In this document: in pieces, positions 8,626 through 17,070 of the stretch
How positions within the stretch are numbered: position 1 is the first letter of the stretch
Layout of the letters: every line of letters begins with the position of its first letter
Assembly: GCA_963677885.1 (NCBI GenBank)
Contig: OY782500.1
Span: 3,100,001-3,164,000 of the forward strand
Source: UBA1351 sp963677885
GTDB taxonomy: Bacteria; Bacillota; Clostridia; Lachnospirales; Vallitaleaceae
Reading direction: 5' to 3'
Length of the DNA: 64,000 nucleotides
Translations under genes and position numbers: made by a program
Notes under the pieces: generated by a model
The model's input: only the letters and a program-made list of their open reading frames with translations
What the model was told of the DNA's origin: nothing
The model's database searches: none

Positions 8626-9456
8626 ATGAAAGATGTAGCAGCTGTTAGAAAAGAAAAAAATGAACTGTATTATGGCTTGAAAATGGCAATACCCCTTTTG
8701 ATAATGGTGGTGGCAAGTATGAGTCCTATGTTCATCCGATTGGTTACACCTGTTGAAAACAAAGATTATGTATCAACAACAGTGAAACTTTTTATTCTGT
8801 GTGCTGGATTATTGGTTATCGTACCCAAAGAACTTGGGATTGTCGAGAGGACAGGTTGGAGAGAAAATCTTGAATTCATAGGCTTCCTGGGGGTAAAGAA
8901 TCTTGGTAAACCTCTATTGACAGGGCTTTTGCTTGGATGTATATCAATTGGCGGCATGGTTATAAGTTCAATCATCATCGGTGGATACGACTTTTCCTTA
9001 AGTCTGATTGATTTGAAGCAAGTATATTTTAGTTTGGTTCCCGGTATTTTTGAAGAAGTTGTTTTTAGGGGCTTTATTATGGTTGTTCTCTTGAGAACCT
9101 TTAAAAGTCTTCCTAAGGCAGTTGGATTTCAGATTTTTTTGTTTACTATATCCCACATGGGAGATTTTACTTTTTGGGGAATCATTGATGTGTTGGTAGT
9201 GGCAGTTATTGCCCTTTCCTTTACCTATGTTGTATATAAGACTGGAAACTTATGGGCTGCCATAGTTTTTCATTTTATCCATGATGCTTTTTTGTTTGCA
9301 GCCCAGCTACCTCAAGACCTTTACGTTGGTGTTAGGGCAAATGCCTTGATTTACTCATTTGTCGTATTAAGTATGATTGTAATTATGTTTGTCGTCCGTC
9401 TTATCTACCGCAAAGAAGCTCCAGAATCTATCTACACTAAGGCTCTGGCCAGGTAG
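8626..9456 (+). CDS. CPBP family intramembrane metalloprotease (CAAX protease-like)
   Basis: Integral membrane protein of 276 residues with about 7-8 hydrophobic segments. The three family motifs are present: EEVVFRGF (E143 and E144), SHMGDF, and HFIHDAF. In this family (Rce1/CPBP) the paired Glu and the His residues form the active site in the membrane. Bacterial members cleave peptides or protect against bacteriocins; the role here is unknown. The frame is open back to 8479, but AAAGAGG just upstream of 8626 and the non-coding look of the upstream stretch favour this start. Confidence 0.82.
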   Translation: MKDVAAVRKEKNELYYGLKMAIPLLIMVVASMSPMFIRLVTPVENKDYVSTTVKLFILCAGLLVIVPKELGIVERTGWRENLEFIGFLGVKNLGKPLLTGLLLGCISIGGMVISSIIIGGYDFSLSLIDLKQVYFSLVPGIFEEVVFRGFIMVVLLRTFKSLPKAVGFQIFLFTISHMGDFTFWGIIDVLVVAVIALSFTYVVYKTGNLWAAIVFHFIHDAFLFAAQLPQDLYVGVRANALIYSFVVLSMIVIMFVVRLIYRKEAPESIYTKALAR

Positions 9457-9457
9457 T

Positions 9458-10093
9458 TTATAAATCTGAAAGCAGTAGTTTAAGACCATTCGATAAAATA
9501 GTTTCGAAGTCCGGTGTTATATGTTGAACGCCGGATTTTTTGATGGCTTCGATTTGCCTGTCAGACAGATGGGTATAAGGATATAGACCAAGAACCAGGC
9601 TGATTGCAGTGGTCATGAACTGACCCCTTTGCTCTTCGCTTGCATCAGGAAAAAACTTTTCAAGACTTAAGATAAAGTTAAAAGTATGGGTATGCATGTC
9701 CTTTTTGAAGGTTATCAATTTCTCCAGACTGCAGTTCTTTTCCAGGCTGGAAAAGAGGATGGATAAAAGCTTTAGTAAACGTTGGTGCCTCATAAAGGTT
9801 TCGGTTAAGGCCTTGGCATAAGTGTCTTTGTCCATAGTTTCATTAGACGTGATCATGACCTGGATATCCATATCCCACAATTTCAGGTCCTGAGTAAAAA
9901 GATCCAGTAGGATCTCTTCCTTGGAAGAGTAATATTTATAGATGGCAGGACGTGTAAAGGAAGTGAGAGCACCGATGGCTTTAAAATTCACGCCATCAAA
10001 ACCATACTCATCAAAGAGTCTGGCACAGGCATTTAAGATTTCTTTTTTTCTTTCTAAAACATGTTCTCTAGAACGGGCTCTTTCAAATTCCAT
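9458..10093 (-). CDS. TetR/AcrR family repressor
   Basis: Regulator of 211 residues. The N-terminal helix-turn-helix spans about residues 15-60 (KKEILNACARLFDEYGF, then the recognition helix with RPAIYKYYSSKEE). The rest is a helical ligand and dimer domain without a recognisable ligand class. It is divergent from the Fe-S aldo/keto reductase gene, and the space between holds a near-perfect promoter flanked by two ACACNGTGT palindromes, so it probably represses that gene and perhaps itself. Confidence 0.88.
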   Translation of the reverse strand: MEFERARSREHVLERKKEILNACARLFDEYGFDGVNFKAIGALTSFTRPAIYKYYSSKEEILLDLFTQDLKLWDMDIQVMITSNETMDKDTYAKALTETFMRHQRLLKLLSILFSSLEKNCSLEKLITFKKDMHTHTFNFILSLEKFFPDASEEQRGQFMTTAISLVLGLYPYTHLSDRQIEAIKKSGVQHITPDFETILSNGLKLLLSDL

Positions 10094-10194
10094 GGTAATC
10101 TCCTGGTTTGTCTGGTAACGTGATCCTATGCATTGCCTTCACTGGTTAATGTAGGCTTATCTTAACACACTGAAAGAAGATTTACAATTGATAG

Positions 10195-10242
10195 TTGACA
10201 CTGTGTAAATAAAAAGATATACTACAATTACGAACACAGTGT
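10195..10242 (+). promoter_or_regulatory. Promoter of the Fe-S aldo/keto reductase with two putative TetR operators
   Basis: TTGACA (10195-10200) and TATACT (10218-10223) are exactly 17 bp apart. Palindrome ACACTGTGT (10198-10206) overlaps the -35 box and ACACAGTGT (10234-10242) lies just downstream of the expected start of transcription. This placement is classic for steric repression by the adjacent TetR protein. Confidence 0.7.
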
Positions 10243-10269
10243 AAGTTATTAGAAAGAGTAGGTAGAGAT

Positions 10270-11475
10270 GTGCAATACAGAAGGCTTGTAGAAGGAAGTG
10301 AAGAGCTGTCGGTACTAGGATATGGGTGTATGCGGCTGCCTTCACGAAACGGAAGAATCGATGAAGCAAAAACTGAAGAACAGATGTTGTATGCCATAGA
10401 CCAGGGTGTTAATTATTTTGATACGGCTTATCCTTATCATGCCGGTCGTAGTGAAGTTGTACTTGGGAAGATACTTAACAAGAACCAGCTTAGGGACAAG
10501 GTTTATATTGCAGACAAGCTGCCTGCTTTTTTGGTCTCTAAAGAAGAACAGATTGAAAAATATTTTGCCACACAGTTGGAAAGACTGGATACCTCTTATA
10601 TCGATTATTATCTTATGCATATGCTGGATTCCATGAAGTCATGGGAAAAGCTTAAGAATTTGGGTATCCTTGATTTCATCAAGGAAAAGAAGGAGGCAGG
10701 CGCTATACGCCACATCGGATTCTCCTTTCATGGAAGACCGGAAGAGTTTATCAAGATTCTTGAAGACTATCCATGGGATTTTTGTCAAATCCAATTTAAC
10801 TATTTGGATGAATATAACCAGGCCGGACTTGCAGGCTTAAAAAGAGCAGATGAGCTTGGTATTGGTGTGGTTATTATGGAGCCGCTGCGAGGTGGAAACC
10901 TGGCAGCTAAAGCGCCTGACAAGGTAAAAGAAAGGTTTGCAGCCTTTAAGGTAAAAAGATCTCCTGCTGACTGGGCCCTTCGATGGATATGGAATCATCC
11001 AGAGGTTTCGGTTGTCCTTTCCGGTATGAATGTGGATGAACATATTCGTGAAAACATTAAGGTAGCTTCTGAAGTGACTCCTAAGAGTATGTCTGAAGAA
11101 GAGGTTCAGGTGGTGGATGATGTTAAAAAAATCTATCATGAACTGATGAAAGTTCCTTGTACCGGCTGTAATTACTGTATGCCCTGTCCTTTCGGTGTGG
11201 ATATACCTGGAACCTTTATGGAGTATAACAACAAGTATTTCTTTGGCGGTATGATGGCCCGGATGAATTATATCGGAAGGACAACAGGCCTTATGGGGGC
11301 TTCAAAATCCGGGGCTGACCTGTGTACAGAATGTGGTAAATGCGAGCGTCATTGCCCTCAAACCATTGCCATCCGGGAAGAACTCAAGAAGGCCCATAAA
11401 GATTTGGATATCAAGGCAATTTCTATTCCTATTAATGGATTTATGAAAGTAAGAAGTTTGGTGAAAAAGAAATAG
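10270..11475 (+). CDS. Aldo/keto reductase with C-terminal ferredoxin domain
   Basis: Protein of 401 residues. Residues about 1-280 form an NAD(P)H-dependent aldo/keto reductase barrel (GYGCMRLP, then FDTAYPYHAGRSE with the catalytic Asp and Tyr, and YYLMH). The C-terminal part has two four-Cys clusters, CTGCNYCMPCPFGVDIP and CTECGKCERHCPQ, for two 4Fe-4S centres. This architecture is widespread in anaerobes; its substrates are mostly unknown. The start is GTG in a weak ribosome binding context (GTAGGTAGAG); no better start is available. A hairpin terminator follows. Confidence 0.88.
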   Translation: MQYRRLVEGSEELSVLGYGCMRLPSRNGRIDEAKTEEQMLYAIDQGVNYFDTAYPYHAGRSEVVLGKILNKNQLRDKVYIADKLPAFLVSKEEQIEKYFATQLERLDTSYIDYYLMHMLDSMKSWEKLKNLGILDFIKEKKEAGAIRHIGFSFHGRPEEFIKILEDYPWDFCQIQFNYLDEYNQAGLAGLKRADELGIGVVIMEPLRGGNLAAKAPDKVKERFAAFKVKRSPADWALRWIWNHPEVSVVLSGMNVDEHIRENIKVASEVTPKSMSEEEVQVVDDVKKIYHELMKVPCTGCNYCMPCPFGVDIPGTFMEYNNKYFFGGMMARMNYIGRTTGLMGASKSGADLCTECGKCERHCPQTIAIREELKKAHKDLDIKAISIPINGFMKVRSLVKKK

Positions 11476-11489
11476 TATTTTATATCATT

Positions 11490-11526
11490 AAAGGCACCGT
11501 CATGAATGGATGACGGTGCCTTTCTT
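11490..11526 (+). terminator. Intrinsic terminator, possibly bidirectional
   Basis: A perfect 14-bp stem AAAGGCACCGTCAT / ATGACGGTGCCTTT with a 6-nt loop is followed by a T-rich tail. It lies between the aldo/keto reductase and the convergent heparinase-type gene; the opposite strand also has a short T run after the stem. Confidence 0.9.
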
Positions 11527-11556
11527 ATGTAAATCAATTTTTCTTAAGAGGTATTT

Positions 11557-13377
11557 CTAGGTAAAAGCAATTCCCAGATCGAAAACTTCCGATATAGCAG
11601 GGACCCTAAGGGAGAACTTGATAAGTGTGAAATAATCCTTTTGATGATGATGATTAATGAAATTATGATTTTCGACAGATGCGTGATATTTAGCTTCATC
11701 ATATATCAGTTCAACACTTGTGTTTTGGATATGGATTGTTACCTTTTTGTCTTGGATTTCAACTTTTTGTCTGGTGACAAAATGTTCAGTGAAGGTACTT
11801 TCTGTGGAAAAACTAAAAGTATCTCTCAAATGAATAGCCTTAAAGTGATGATTCGGCTTCATTTCCGATTTGAACCTCCGGTTGAAATGAAGAAGGGTTG
11901 GGTCTTCATAGCAAGAATGGAGATCAAGTGAAAAAGTTCCTTCCTGAGGTAGGTAGAGGATGTCTTTGGCCCTGTATGACAATCCCGGTGACTGGAGGTG
12001 GCCGTTAATGACCGGTAAGGAGTGATTGCCGGAATGGGTACAAGGATTCAGGTAGCGATTTTCACTAAAATAATCCCTGTCATATTCGCCTGCCCCTAAA
12101 TCACAAAAGAGAGGGGCTTCCCGGTTAAAAAGAATAAAGGATCCAACATCGTTATGATTATGGGATTCCAGGTTGTGGCCACCTTTGACTACCAGACAGG
12201 TGTCTTCCCATTTCTTGATATACCATTGGGCCTGAGGCATGTAGGTCTCCATATGGTCCTCCAATCCATAAGATGTCTCGGGTGAAAACCAAATAAAATC
12301 TCTTAGGCTTAATGCGAATCGGTAGCAGGAATCCTCATAGACTGCCTTGGCACAGGTCAGATTAGGAACTTTGATGTCAGGGTAAGTCCTCTGCAAATAT
12401 GAAGTGATACCCACACGATATGAATCCAAAGGCACTGCATCAGAGAAGCTGATGACATGGCTGTCGTATAAGAAGCTAAGCTCTTGTGTGGCTGCAATTT
12501 TTTTTGCCTTTTCAAGATCAAAAAGATTAAGTTTTCCTCCGGTTTTTTCCTTTAGCAAATCAGCAAAAATAACAAAAAAGCCGAATCCATATGTCCAGTA
12601 GGCGACTCCCTCAGTGCAGATACCATCATCACCAAAGGAATCCAAATAAACAGAAATACTGGAAAGAGAACGGTGAAGCAGTGAGATGAGTGTCTCTTTG
12701 TCTTCTTCCATATATAGAGCGATAGCGCCTAATGAAGAACCGCAAACCGAACTCCAGTTGTTGTCCAGGTATTCAAACCTCTGGCCGGTACTTCCATCCA
12801 GAAAAGGAATCAGTAATCGGGTTTTGATCTCTTTTTTGGCAATGGCCTGGATAGGGGCAGACAATTGGCCTGAAAGAAGGTATATAATTTCGCTGAGGGT
12901 TAATCCGGTTTCGCATGAAAAGAGGTCTATCTGATTTTTACTGTCTTCAAGGGGAATGGCATTGCCCTCTGCATCTGAAAAATGAGCAGGTAGAGCCCAA
13001 GTATACTCTTTGCAAATAGACCAGATAAGATCCTCCAGTTTTTCGATATATCGGGTCTCTTTAGGGTAAAGAAAGCTGAGGATACCGTAAGTCATCAAAT
13101 GTTTTCTTCTGGTAAAATAGATATCTTCATGAGTTTTGCGGTCTCCTGTCTTTTCATAGAGCATAAAAGTCTTAAAATCTATATCCTTTAGTGGTGTTTC
13201 CAACTGACTGTCAGCAAATACTTTCAAAGACTGTATTTGATTCTTAATGAATGCATATGCTTGTGAAGAAGGCGATGCATCATATTGAAAGCTTTGGAAC
13301 CAGGTAGTGAAGGCATCTGTTTTAAGTGGTCTGGAATCATCCAGTAAAAAATCCCGTAGTTGTTTTTTATGGTACAT
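11557..13377 (-). CDS. Heparinase II/III family protein
   Basis: Protein of 606 residues with an alpha-alpha toroid N-terminal half and a beta-sandwich C-terminal half. The family signature is visible in KGGHNLESHNHNDVGSF, followed by LFCDLGAGEYDRDYF and THSGNHSLPVING. Members are polysaccharide lyases acting on heparin, heparan sulfate, alginate or related uronates; others act on oligosaccharides. There is no signal peptide, so it likely acts in the cytoplasm on imported oligosaccharides. The start at 13377 is fixed by AGGAG 6 nt upstream on the coding strand; the frame is open further up only to 13404. The first 11 bases overlap the end of an AraC remnant. Confidence 0.8.
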   Translation of the reverse strand: MYHKKQLRDFLLDDSRPLKTDAFTTWFQSFQYDASPSSQAYAFIKNQIQSLKVFADSQLETPLKDIDFKTFMLYEKTGDRKTHEDIYFTRRKHLMTYGILSFLYPKETRYIEKLEDLIWSICKEYTWALPAHFSDAEGNAIPLEDSKNQIDLFSCETGLTLSEIIYLLSGQLSAPIQAIAKKEIKTRLLIPFLDGSTGQRFEYLDNNWSSVCGSSLGAIALYMEEDKETLISLLHRSLSSISVYLDSFGDDGICTEGVAYWTYGFGFFVIFADLLKEKTGGKLNLFDLEKAKKIAATQELSFLYDSHVISFSDAVPLDSYRVGITSYLQRTYPDIKVPNLTCAKAVYEDSCYRFALSLRDFIWFSPETSYGLEDHMETYMPQAQWYIKKWEDTCLVVKGGHNLESHNHNDVGSFILFNREAPLFCDLGAGEYDRDYFSENRYLNPCTHSGNHSLPVINGHLQSPGLSYRAKDILYLPQEGTFSLDLHSCYEDPTLLHFNRRFKSEMKPNHHFKAIHLRDTFSFSTESTFTEHFVTRQKVEIQDKKVTIHIQNTSVELIYDEAKYHASVENHNFINHHHQKDYFTLIKFSLRVPAISEVFDLGIAFT

Positions 13378-13516
13378 TTTGATCTCCTGTCTGTGCCTGT
13401 GCATATTCTTTGGGGGTCATCTGCATGTATTTCTTGAATATTTTTGCAAAGTAGTAGGCGTTGTCGTAACCCAACATAAAGGCTATTTCATATACATATA
13501 GTATCACAACTGAGTA
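13367..13516 (-). pseudogene. Remnant of an AraC regulator (C-terminal end only)
   Basis: Upstream of the heparinase-type gene, and in another frame, 49 codons read into the C-terminal helix-turn-helix of an AraC protein: EIAFMLGYDNAYYFAKIFKKY, then MTPKEYAQAQTGD and a stop at 13367-13369. The match to the family end (GY..AYYFAKIFKK..G.TPKEY) is clear. An in-frame stop at 13517-13519 and no start codon or helix-turn-helix 1 upstream show that the rest has been lost. The stop overlaps the heparinase start, as in an operon where an AraC gene was once translationally coupled to it. Confidence 0.75.
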
Positions 13517-13552
13517 TCATATTTCCACCTTACACCACAAAGAAAATTCATA

Positions 13553-13604
13553 TTGACATATATTAGACCAGGTGGTACAATTCATTTATAGACCATGTGG
13601 TCTA
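13553..13604 (+). promoter_or_regulatory. SDR-TetR operon promoter with two operator palindromes
   Basis: TTGACA (13553-13558) and TACAAT (13576-13581) are 17 bp apart. TAGACCA-GG-TGGTA (13564-13577) lies in the spacer and the perfect palindrome TAGACCA-TG-TGGTCTA (13589-13604) lies just after the -10 box; they are 25 bp apart. Palindromes of the TAGACC..GGTCTA kind are bound by several TetR-family proteins (the LmrA/QdoR boxes of Bacillus subtilis are similar in outline). The TetR protein at 14504 is the obvious candidate. Confidence 0.75.
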
Positions 13605-13630
13605 ATTGTCTAATGAAAGGAAGGCCAGGA

Positions 13631-14494
13631 ATGAATAAAAAAGTCTGTATCATCACAGGTGCCAACTCAGGGATAGGCAAAGCGGCAGCCATCCAGATGG
13701 CAAGGGAAGGTTACCATGTTGTCATGGCGTGTAGAAGTCAGTCCAGAGGTGACAAAGCCCTTGAGGAGGTCAAGGAATTATCAGGATCTTCAGATGTGGA
13801 AGTTATGCTTTTGGATTTGAGTCTGATTGAATCCACCAAATCTTTTGCCCATGAGATCATTGCCAAGTTTGATGCGATTGATGTTCTTATTCATAATGCA
13901 GCCATTTTTGATATATCACAAAAAGAAGCCAGGTTCACCGAAGAAGGATATGAGACAGTCTGGATGACCAATCACGTAAATCCACTTCAATTGACATACC
14001 TGCTTATGGACCGGCTTAAGGCCAGTGAACAGGGTAGAATCCTGACCGTATCTTCCAAAGGGCTTTTAGCCAATCCATTTCTTAAGGTTGACCTTGAAGA
14101 TCCAGAGTTTAGAAACCGTAAGTTTTCTATGCCAAAGGCTTATTATCAATCCAAGAGGGCTCAGGTTATGTTTACCTATTACCTGGCTGAAGAATTGAAG
14201 GATACCAAGGTTACAGTGAACGCTATACGGGTTACGGCTGTAAAGATTGACATTAGCAGGCATCCTGATATTTCAGGCTTTACCAAGTGGGTCTACAAGC
14301 AGAAAAGTAAGCAATCCATTACACCTGAAGAAATGGCTGAAACCTATACCTACCTGGCAACCAGCCCTGAGGTTTGTTCTATTAGTGGAAAATATTTTGA
14401 CGAGAAGAATCAGATGGTCGATTCCAGCAAATATTCCAAAGATAAAGGGAACATTGAAGCTGTTATGGAAATGACTAGAAAGTATTTTATATAG
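13631..14494 (+). CDS. Short-chain dehydrogenase/reductase
   Basis: NAD(P)-dependent oxidoreductase of 287 residues. The Rossmann motif TGANSGIGKA is at about residues 8-17, NAA at about 83-85, and the catalytic Tyr-Lys pair is in YYQSKRA, with the Ser in VSSKG. It resembles retinol dehydrogenase/protochlorophyllide reductase-like SDRs. The start at 13631 follows GGAAGGCCAGGA. It lies 9 bp upstream of the TetR gene and shares its promoter, so the substrate is probably linked to the TetR ligand. Confidence 0.85.
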   Translation: MNKKVCIITGANSGIGKAAAIQMAREGYHVVMACRSQSRGDKALEEVKELSGSSDVEVMLLDLSLIESTKSFAHEIIAKFDAIDVLIHNAAIFDISQKEARFTEEGYETVWMTNHVNPLQLTYLLMDRLKASEQGRILTVSSKGLLANPFLKVDLEDPEFRNRKFSMPKAYYQSKRAQVMFTYYLAEELKDTKVTVNAIRVTAVKIDISRHPDISGFTKWVYKQKSKQSITPEEMAETYTYLATSPEVCSISGKYFDEKNQMVDSSKYSKDKGNIEAVMEMTRKYFI

Positions 14495-14503
14495 AGGTAG
14501 AGG

Positions 14504-15115
14504 ATGAGAGACAGTAAATTAAAGAATAGAGAGGCTTTGATGGAAGCCTCTCTTAATGAATTTTCAGAAACCAGTTTTGATCAGGCGTCACTTAATCGAA
14601 TCATCAAGAATGCCGGAGTCAGTAAAGGCAGTTTCTATTATCATTTTCAGAATAAGGAAGATTTATATCGCCACCTTTTAAAAGAAAGTGTTGAGGCAAA
14701 ATGGACCTTTATTCATCACTACTCAGCTGAAAACCAATTGGATTTTGAGGCCATGGATATTTTTGATAAATTTATGTTTCAGGCAAGGGCTGGAATTCTC
14801 TTCGCTGATGAGTACCCCAGGTTCAATGGTTTAGCGTCAATGTTTGCCAAGGAAAAAGGGACAGAGATTTATGATAAGGTGATTGAAGACCTGGGCGGGG
14901 ACTCTGACCTCATGCTTAGGGACATGATTTTAGATGCCTATAAAAAGGGTCAATTGGATACCGGTTTCGAAATTGAGTTTATTGAAATTATGATTAGCAA
15001 GCTGTTTGGAAAATTCGATGAGTTTTTTGGTCTAGAGGAGAATCTTGATGACCGACTAAAGCACTTGGAGACTTTTGTCAGGTTTATGAAAGTTGGGCTA
15101 GCCTCAAAAGTATAG
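14504..15115 (+). CDS. TetR family repressor, likely autoregulated
   Basis: Regulator of 203 residues. The helix-turn-helix is within about residues 9-55 (REALMEASLNEFSETSF, then GVSKGSFYYHFQNKEDLY). The C-terminal ligand domain is of the common YcdC-like length. It is encoded 9 bp after the SDR gene under a promoter with two TAGACC-type palindromes and so is likely to repress its own operon. Confidence 0.87.
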   Translation: MRDSKLKNREALMEASLNEFSETSFDQASLNRIIKNAGVSKGSFYYHFQNKEDLYRHLLKESVEAKWTFIHHYSAENQLDFEAMDIFDKFMFQARAGILFADEYPRFNGLASMFAKEKGTEIYDKVIEDLGGDSDLMLRDMILDAYKKGQLDTGFEIEFIEIMISKLFGKFDEFFGLEENLDDRLKHLETFVRFMKVGLASKV

Positions 15116-15122
15116 TATATGG

Positions 15123-15144
15123 TATAATGAGAATGTATCTCATT
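15123..15144 (+). promoter_or_regulatory. -10 box and inverted repeat upstream of the SRPBCC gene
   Basis: TATAAT at 15123-15128 is overlapped by the inverted repeat AATGAGA-ATGTA-TCTCATT (15126-15144). No good -35 box was found at 17 bp. The dyad may be an operator. It could also act as a small hairpin in the leader. Confidence 0.4.
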
Positions 15145-15170
15145 GAGGCTTTGGAGAAAGCAGGTGCTTT

Positions 15171-16016
15171 ATGCTAGTGATTGAAATTGAAGTTCTTATA
15201 AAGAACAGTTTGGATAAAGTTTGGGAATACTGGACAGGTCAGCCCTTTATTTCCCAGTGGTACAGTGCATCCGATGACTGGTGGACACCTTGGGTCAATC
15301 AAAATTTCCAGGTGGACCAGGGATTTGTTTATCGAATGGAAGCCAGAGACGGCAGTATGGGATTTGATTTTTCCGGTGTTTTCACAGAAATCGTAGACCA
15401 TGAAAAGATTGTCTATGTTCTGGAAGACGGACGAAAAGTCCTTACCACTTTTGAGGAAAGGGATGGCAGGATTTTACTGAAACAGGCTTTTGATGCAGAG
15501 GACCAGAACAGCGCCCAGATGCAGAAGGATGGTTGGCAGGCAATCCTCAACCATTTCAAAAGCTTTTGCGAAGGTGATCAAATCGAAATGTCTTTTCGAA
15601 CAGTGCTTGGCACCAACCCCAACCGCGTGTGGGAGTATTTAACCCTACCAAGGTTATATGAAGAATGGGCGATAGCCTTTTCTGAGCAACCAAAGTTTGT
15701 CGGTCAGTGGGTTGAAGGTGGAACCATCGATTTTATTGATTTCCAGGAAGGTGGAACAAGAGTCCAACTGGATAAAGTGAAGCCTTTTGAGAAATTATAT
15801 ATGACCCACATTGCCATGATTGATGGTCAGGCAGGTATAGTGGAAGATCATCCGGAGGCACCTACCTGGGTAGGTACCAAGGAGAATTATGACTTGGAAT
15901 TGGTAGGTAAAGAAACCATACTGACGATTCATATTATGTGTCATCCTAAATATGTAGACTACCTGAGAAATTCTTGGGAAAAAGCAGTCAAACTCATGAC
16001 TCATGTGATAAAATAA
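15171..16016 (+). CDS. Tandem SRPBCC (AHSA1-like) domain protein
   Basis: Protein of 281 residues made of two START-like domains, roughly 1-140 and 142-281. Each opens with the typical phrase for this fold (IKNSLDKVWEYWT and LGTNPNRVWEYLTLPRLYEEW). Such domains bind hydrophobic ligands or co-chaperone partners; no function can be assigned. Internal duplication of the domain is evident. The start has AGGTG and GGAG a short way upstream. Confidence 0.75.
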   Translation: MLVIEIEVLIKNSLDKVWEYWTGQPFISQWYSASDDWWTPWVNQNFQVDQGFVYRMEARDGSMGFDFSGVFTEIVDHEKIVYVLEDGRKVLTTFEERDGRILLKQAFDAEDQNSAQMQKDGWQAILNHFKSFCEGDQIEMSFRTVLGTNPNRVWEYLTLPRLYEEWAIAFSEQPKFVGQWVEGGTIDFIDFQEGGTRVQLDKVKPFEKLYMTHIAMIDGQAGIVEDHPEAPTWVGTKENYDLELVGKETILTIHIMCHPKYVDYLRNSWEKAVKLMTHVIK

Positions 16017-16056
16017 TAAATAGAATTCTATTATTTGGCACATGGGGGAGTTAGCT

Positions 16057-17010
16057 ATGCAGATCAATGAACAAATGAAAGACAAAATAATAAATGGCTT
16101 TGACCTGGATTTTTATCAGAAGGTTGAAGCCATTATTGATAAGGTGGTTTCTAAATGGGAGATAGATCACCTGGATTTAATTGAGTCTTTTTCAGTAAAT
16201 CTAGTTTTTAAAGCCAAGTCAGAAACATTTGGACCGGTTGTCATTAAGTTTGGTCGGAATGACCATGAGTTTAAGACAGAAGTGGAGGCTTTAAGGTTTT
16301 TTGGTGGTCAGGGATTCTGCACTTTATATGATGTCGATGATGTCAATCGGGTCCTTATAGAAGAAGGCCTTGAGCCTGGAGATATCTTGAAAGATGAACC
16401 TAGTCTTGAGGAAAGGTTAAAGATTTTTATTGGTTTGTATAGGGATTTACATGACAAGGCAGCCAAAGATAGCCATCAGATCAGTCAAGCTAGTAAAGAA
16501 CAGGGGCAAGAAGGTTGTTTTGTTGGCTACAAGTCCTATAAGGAATGGATTTACAGGATTACAGATGTCATGATGAGTTTGGAGGATTGGAAAGAAGTTG
16601 CTGCTCACATGGTAAGAGCTAAAGAAATCTTTGATGAACTTAGTAAGACATATCATCAAGTGACTCTTCTTCATGGTGATTTTCATTATTATAATATTCT
16701 CAAGTCTTCAAAGGGCTATAAGGTCATCGATCCAAAAGGCGTTCTGGGGGACCCTGTTTTTGATTTGCCCAGGTATATGCTGAATGAATTTTGGGACTGT
16801 AAAGAGGAAGACAGGCATGAGCATGTGATGAAGATGTTCAAGTATTTTTCAAGTGTCTTGGATATTCCTGAAAGTGACCTTGGAAAGCTTCTCTATATGG
16901 AAGGGGCTCTTAGTGCCAGTTGGGATGTTGAAGATGGAGCGCTTATTGAAGATAAGGCCCACATGCTGGAAACCTTGGACCGATTACGACGTGTTTGTTC
17001 TGCGTTGTAG
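16057..17010 (+). CDS. Aminoglycoside/hydroxyurea-type phosphotransferase
   Basis: Protein of 317 residues in the APH kinase superfamily. The catalytic loop is LLHGDFHYYNIL and the metal-binding segment is VIDPKGVLGDPVFDLPRY; the IDPKG..GDP pattern matches the APH(6)/hydroxyurea kinase branch. The physiological substrate is unknown and resistance should not be assumed. GGGGGAG lies 6 nt upstream of the ATG at 16057, which is preferred over an upstream ATG at 16042. It follows the SRPBCC gene by 40 bp. Confidence 0.75.
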   Translation: MQINEQMKDKIINGFDLDFYQKVEAIIDKVVSKWEIDHLDLIESFSVNLVFKAKSETFGPVVIKFGRNDHEFKTEVEALRFFGGQGFCTLYDVDDVNRVLIEEGLEPGDILKDEPSLEERLKIFIGLYRDLHDKAAKDSHQISQASKEQGQEGCFVGYKSYKEWIYRITDVMMSLEDWKEVAAHMVRAKEIFDELSKTYHQVTLLHGDFHYYNILKSSKGYKVIDPKGVLGDPVFDLPRYMLNEFWDCKEEDRHEHVMKMFKYFSSVLDIPESDLGKLLYMEGALSASWDVEDGALIEDKAHMLETLDRLRRVCSAL

Positions 17011-17070
17011 AAGTGATGTCCCTTTGCTATAATGTAATAAGAAACTAATTATTGGGTGTTGAGGTGTTCT

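Noticed and set aside
10837..11139. Antisense frame of 100 codons within the aldo/keto reductase gene
   Set aside because: Composition is that of a reverse-strand shadow and the sense gene has clear motifs.
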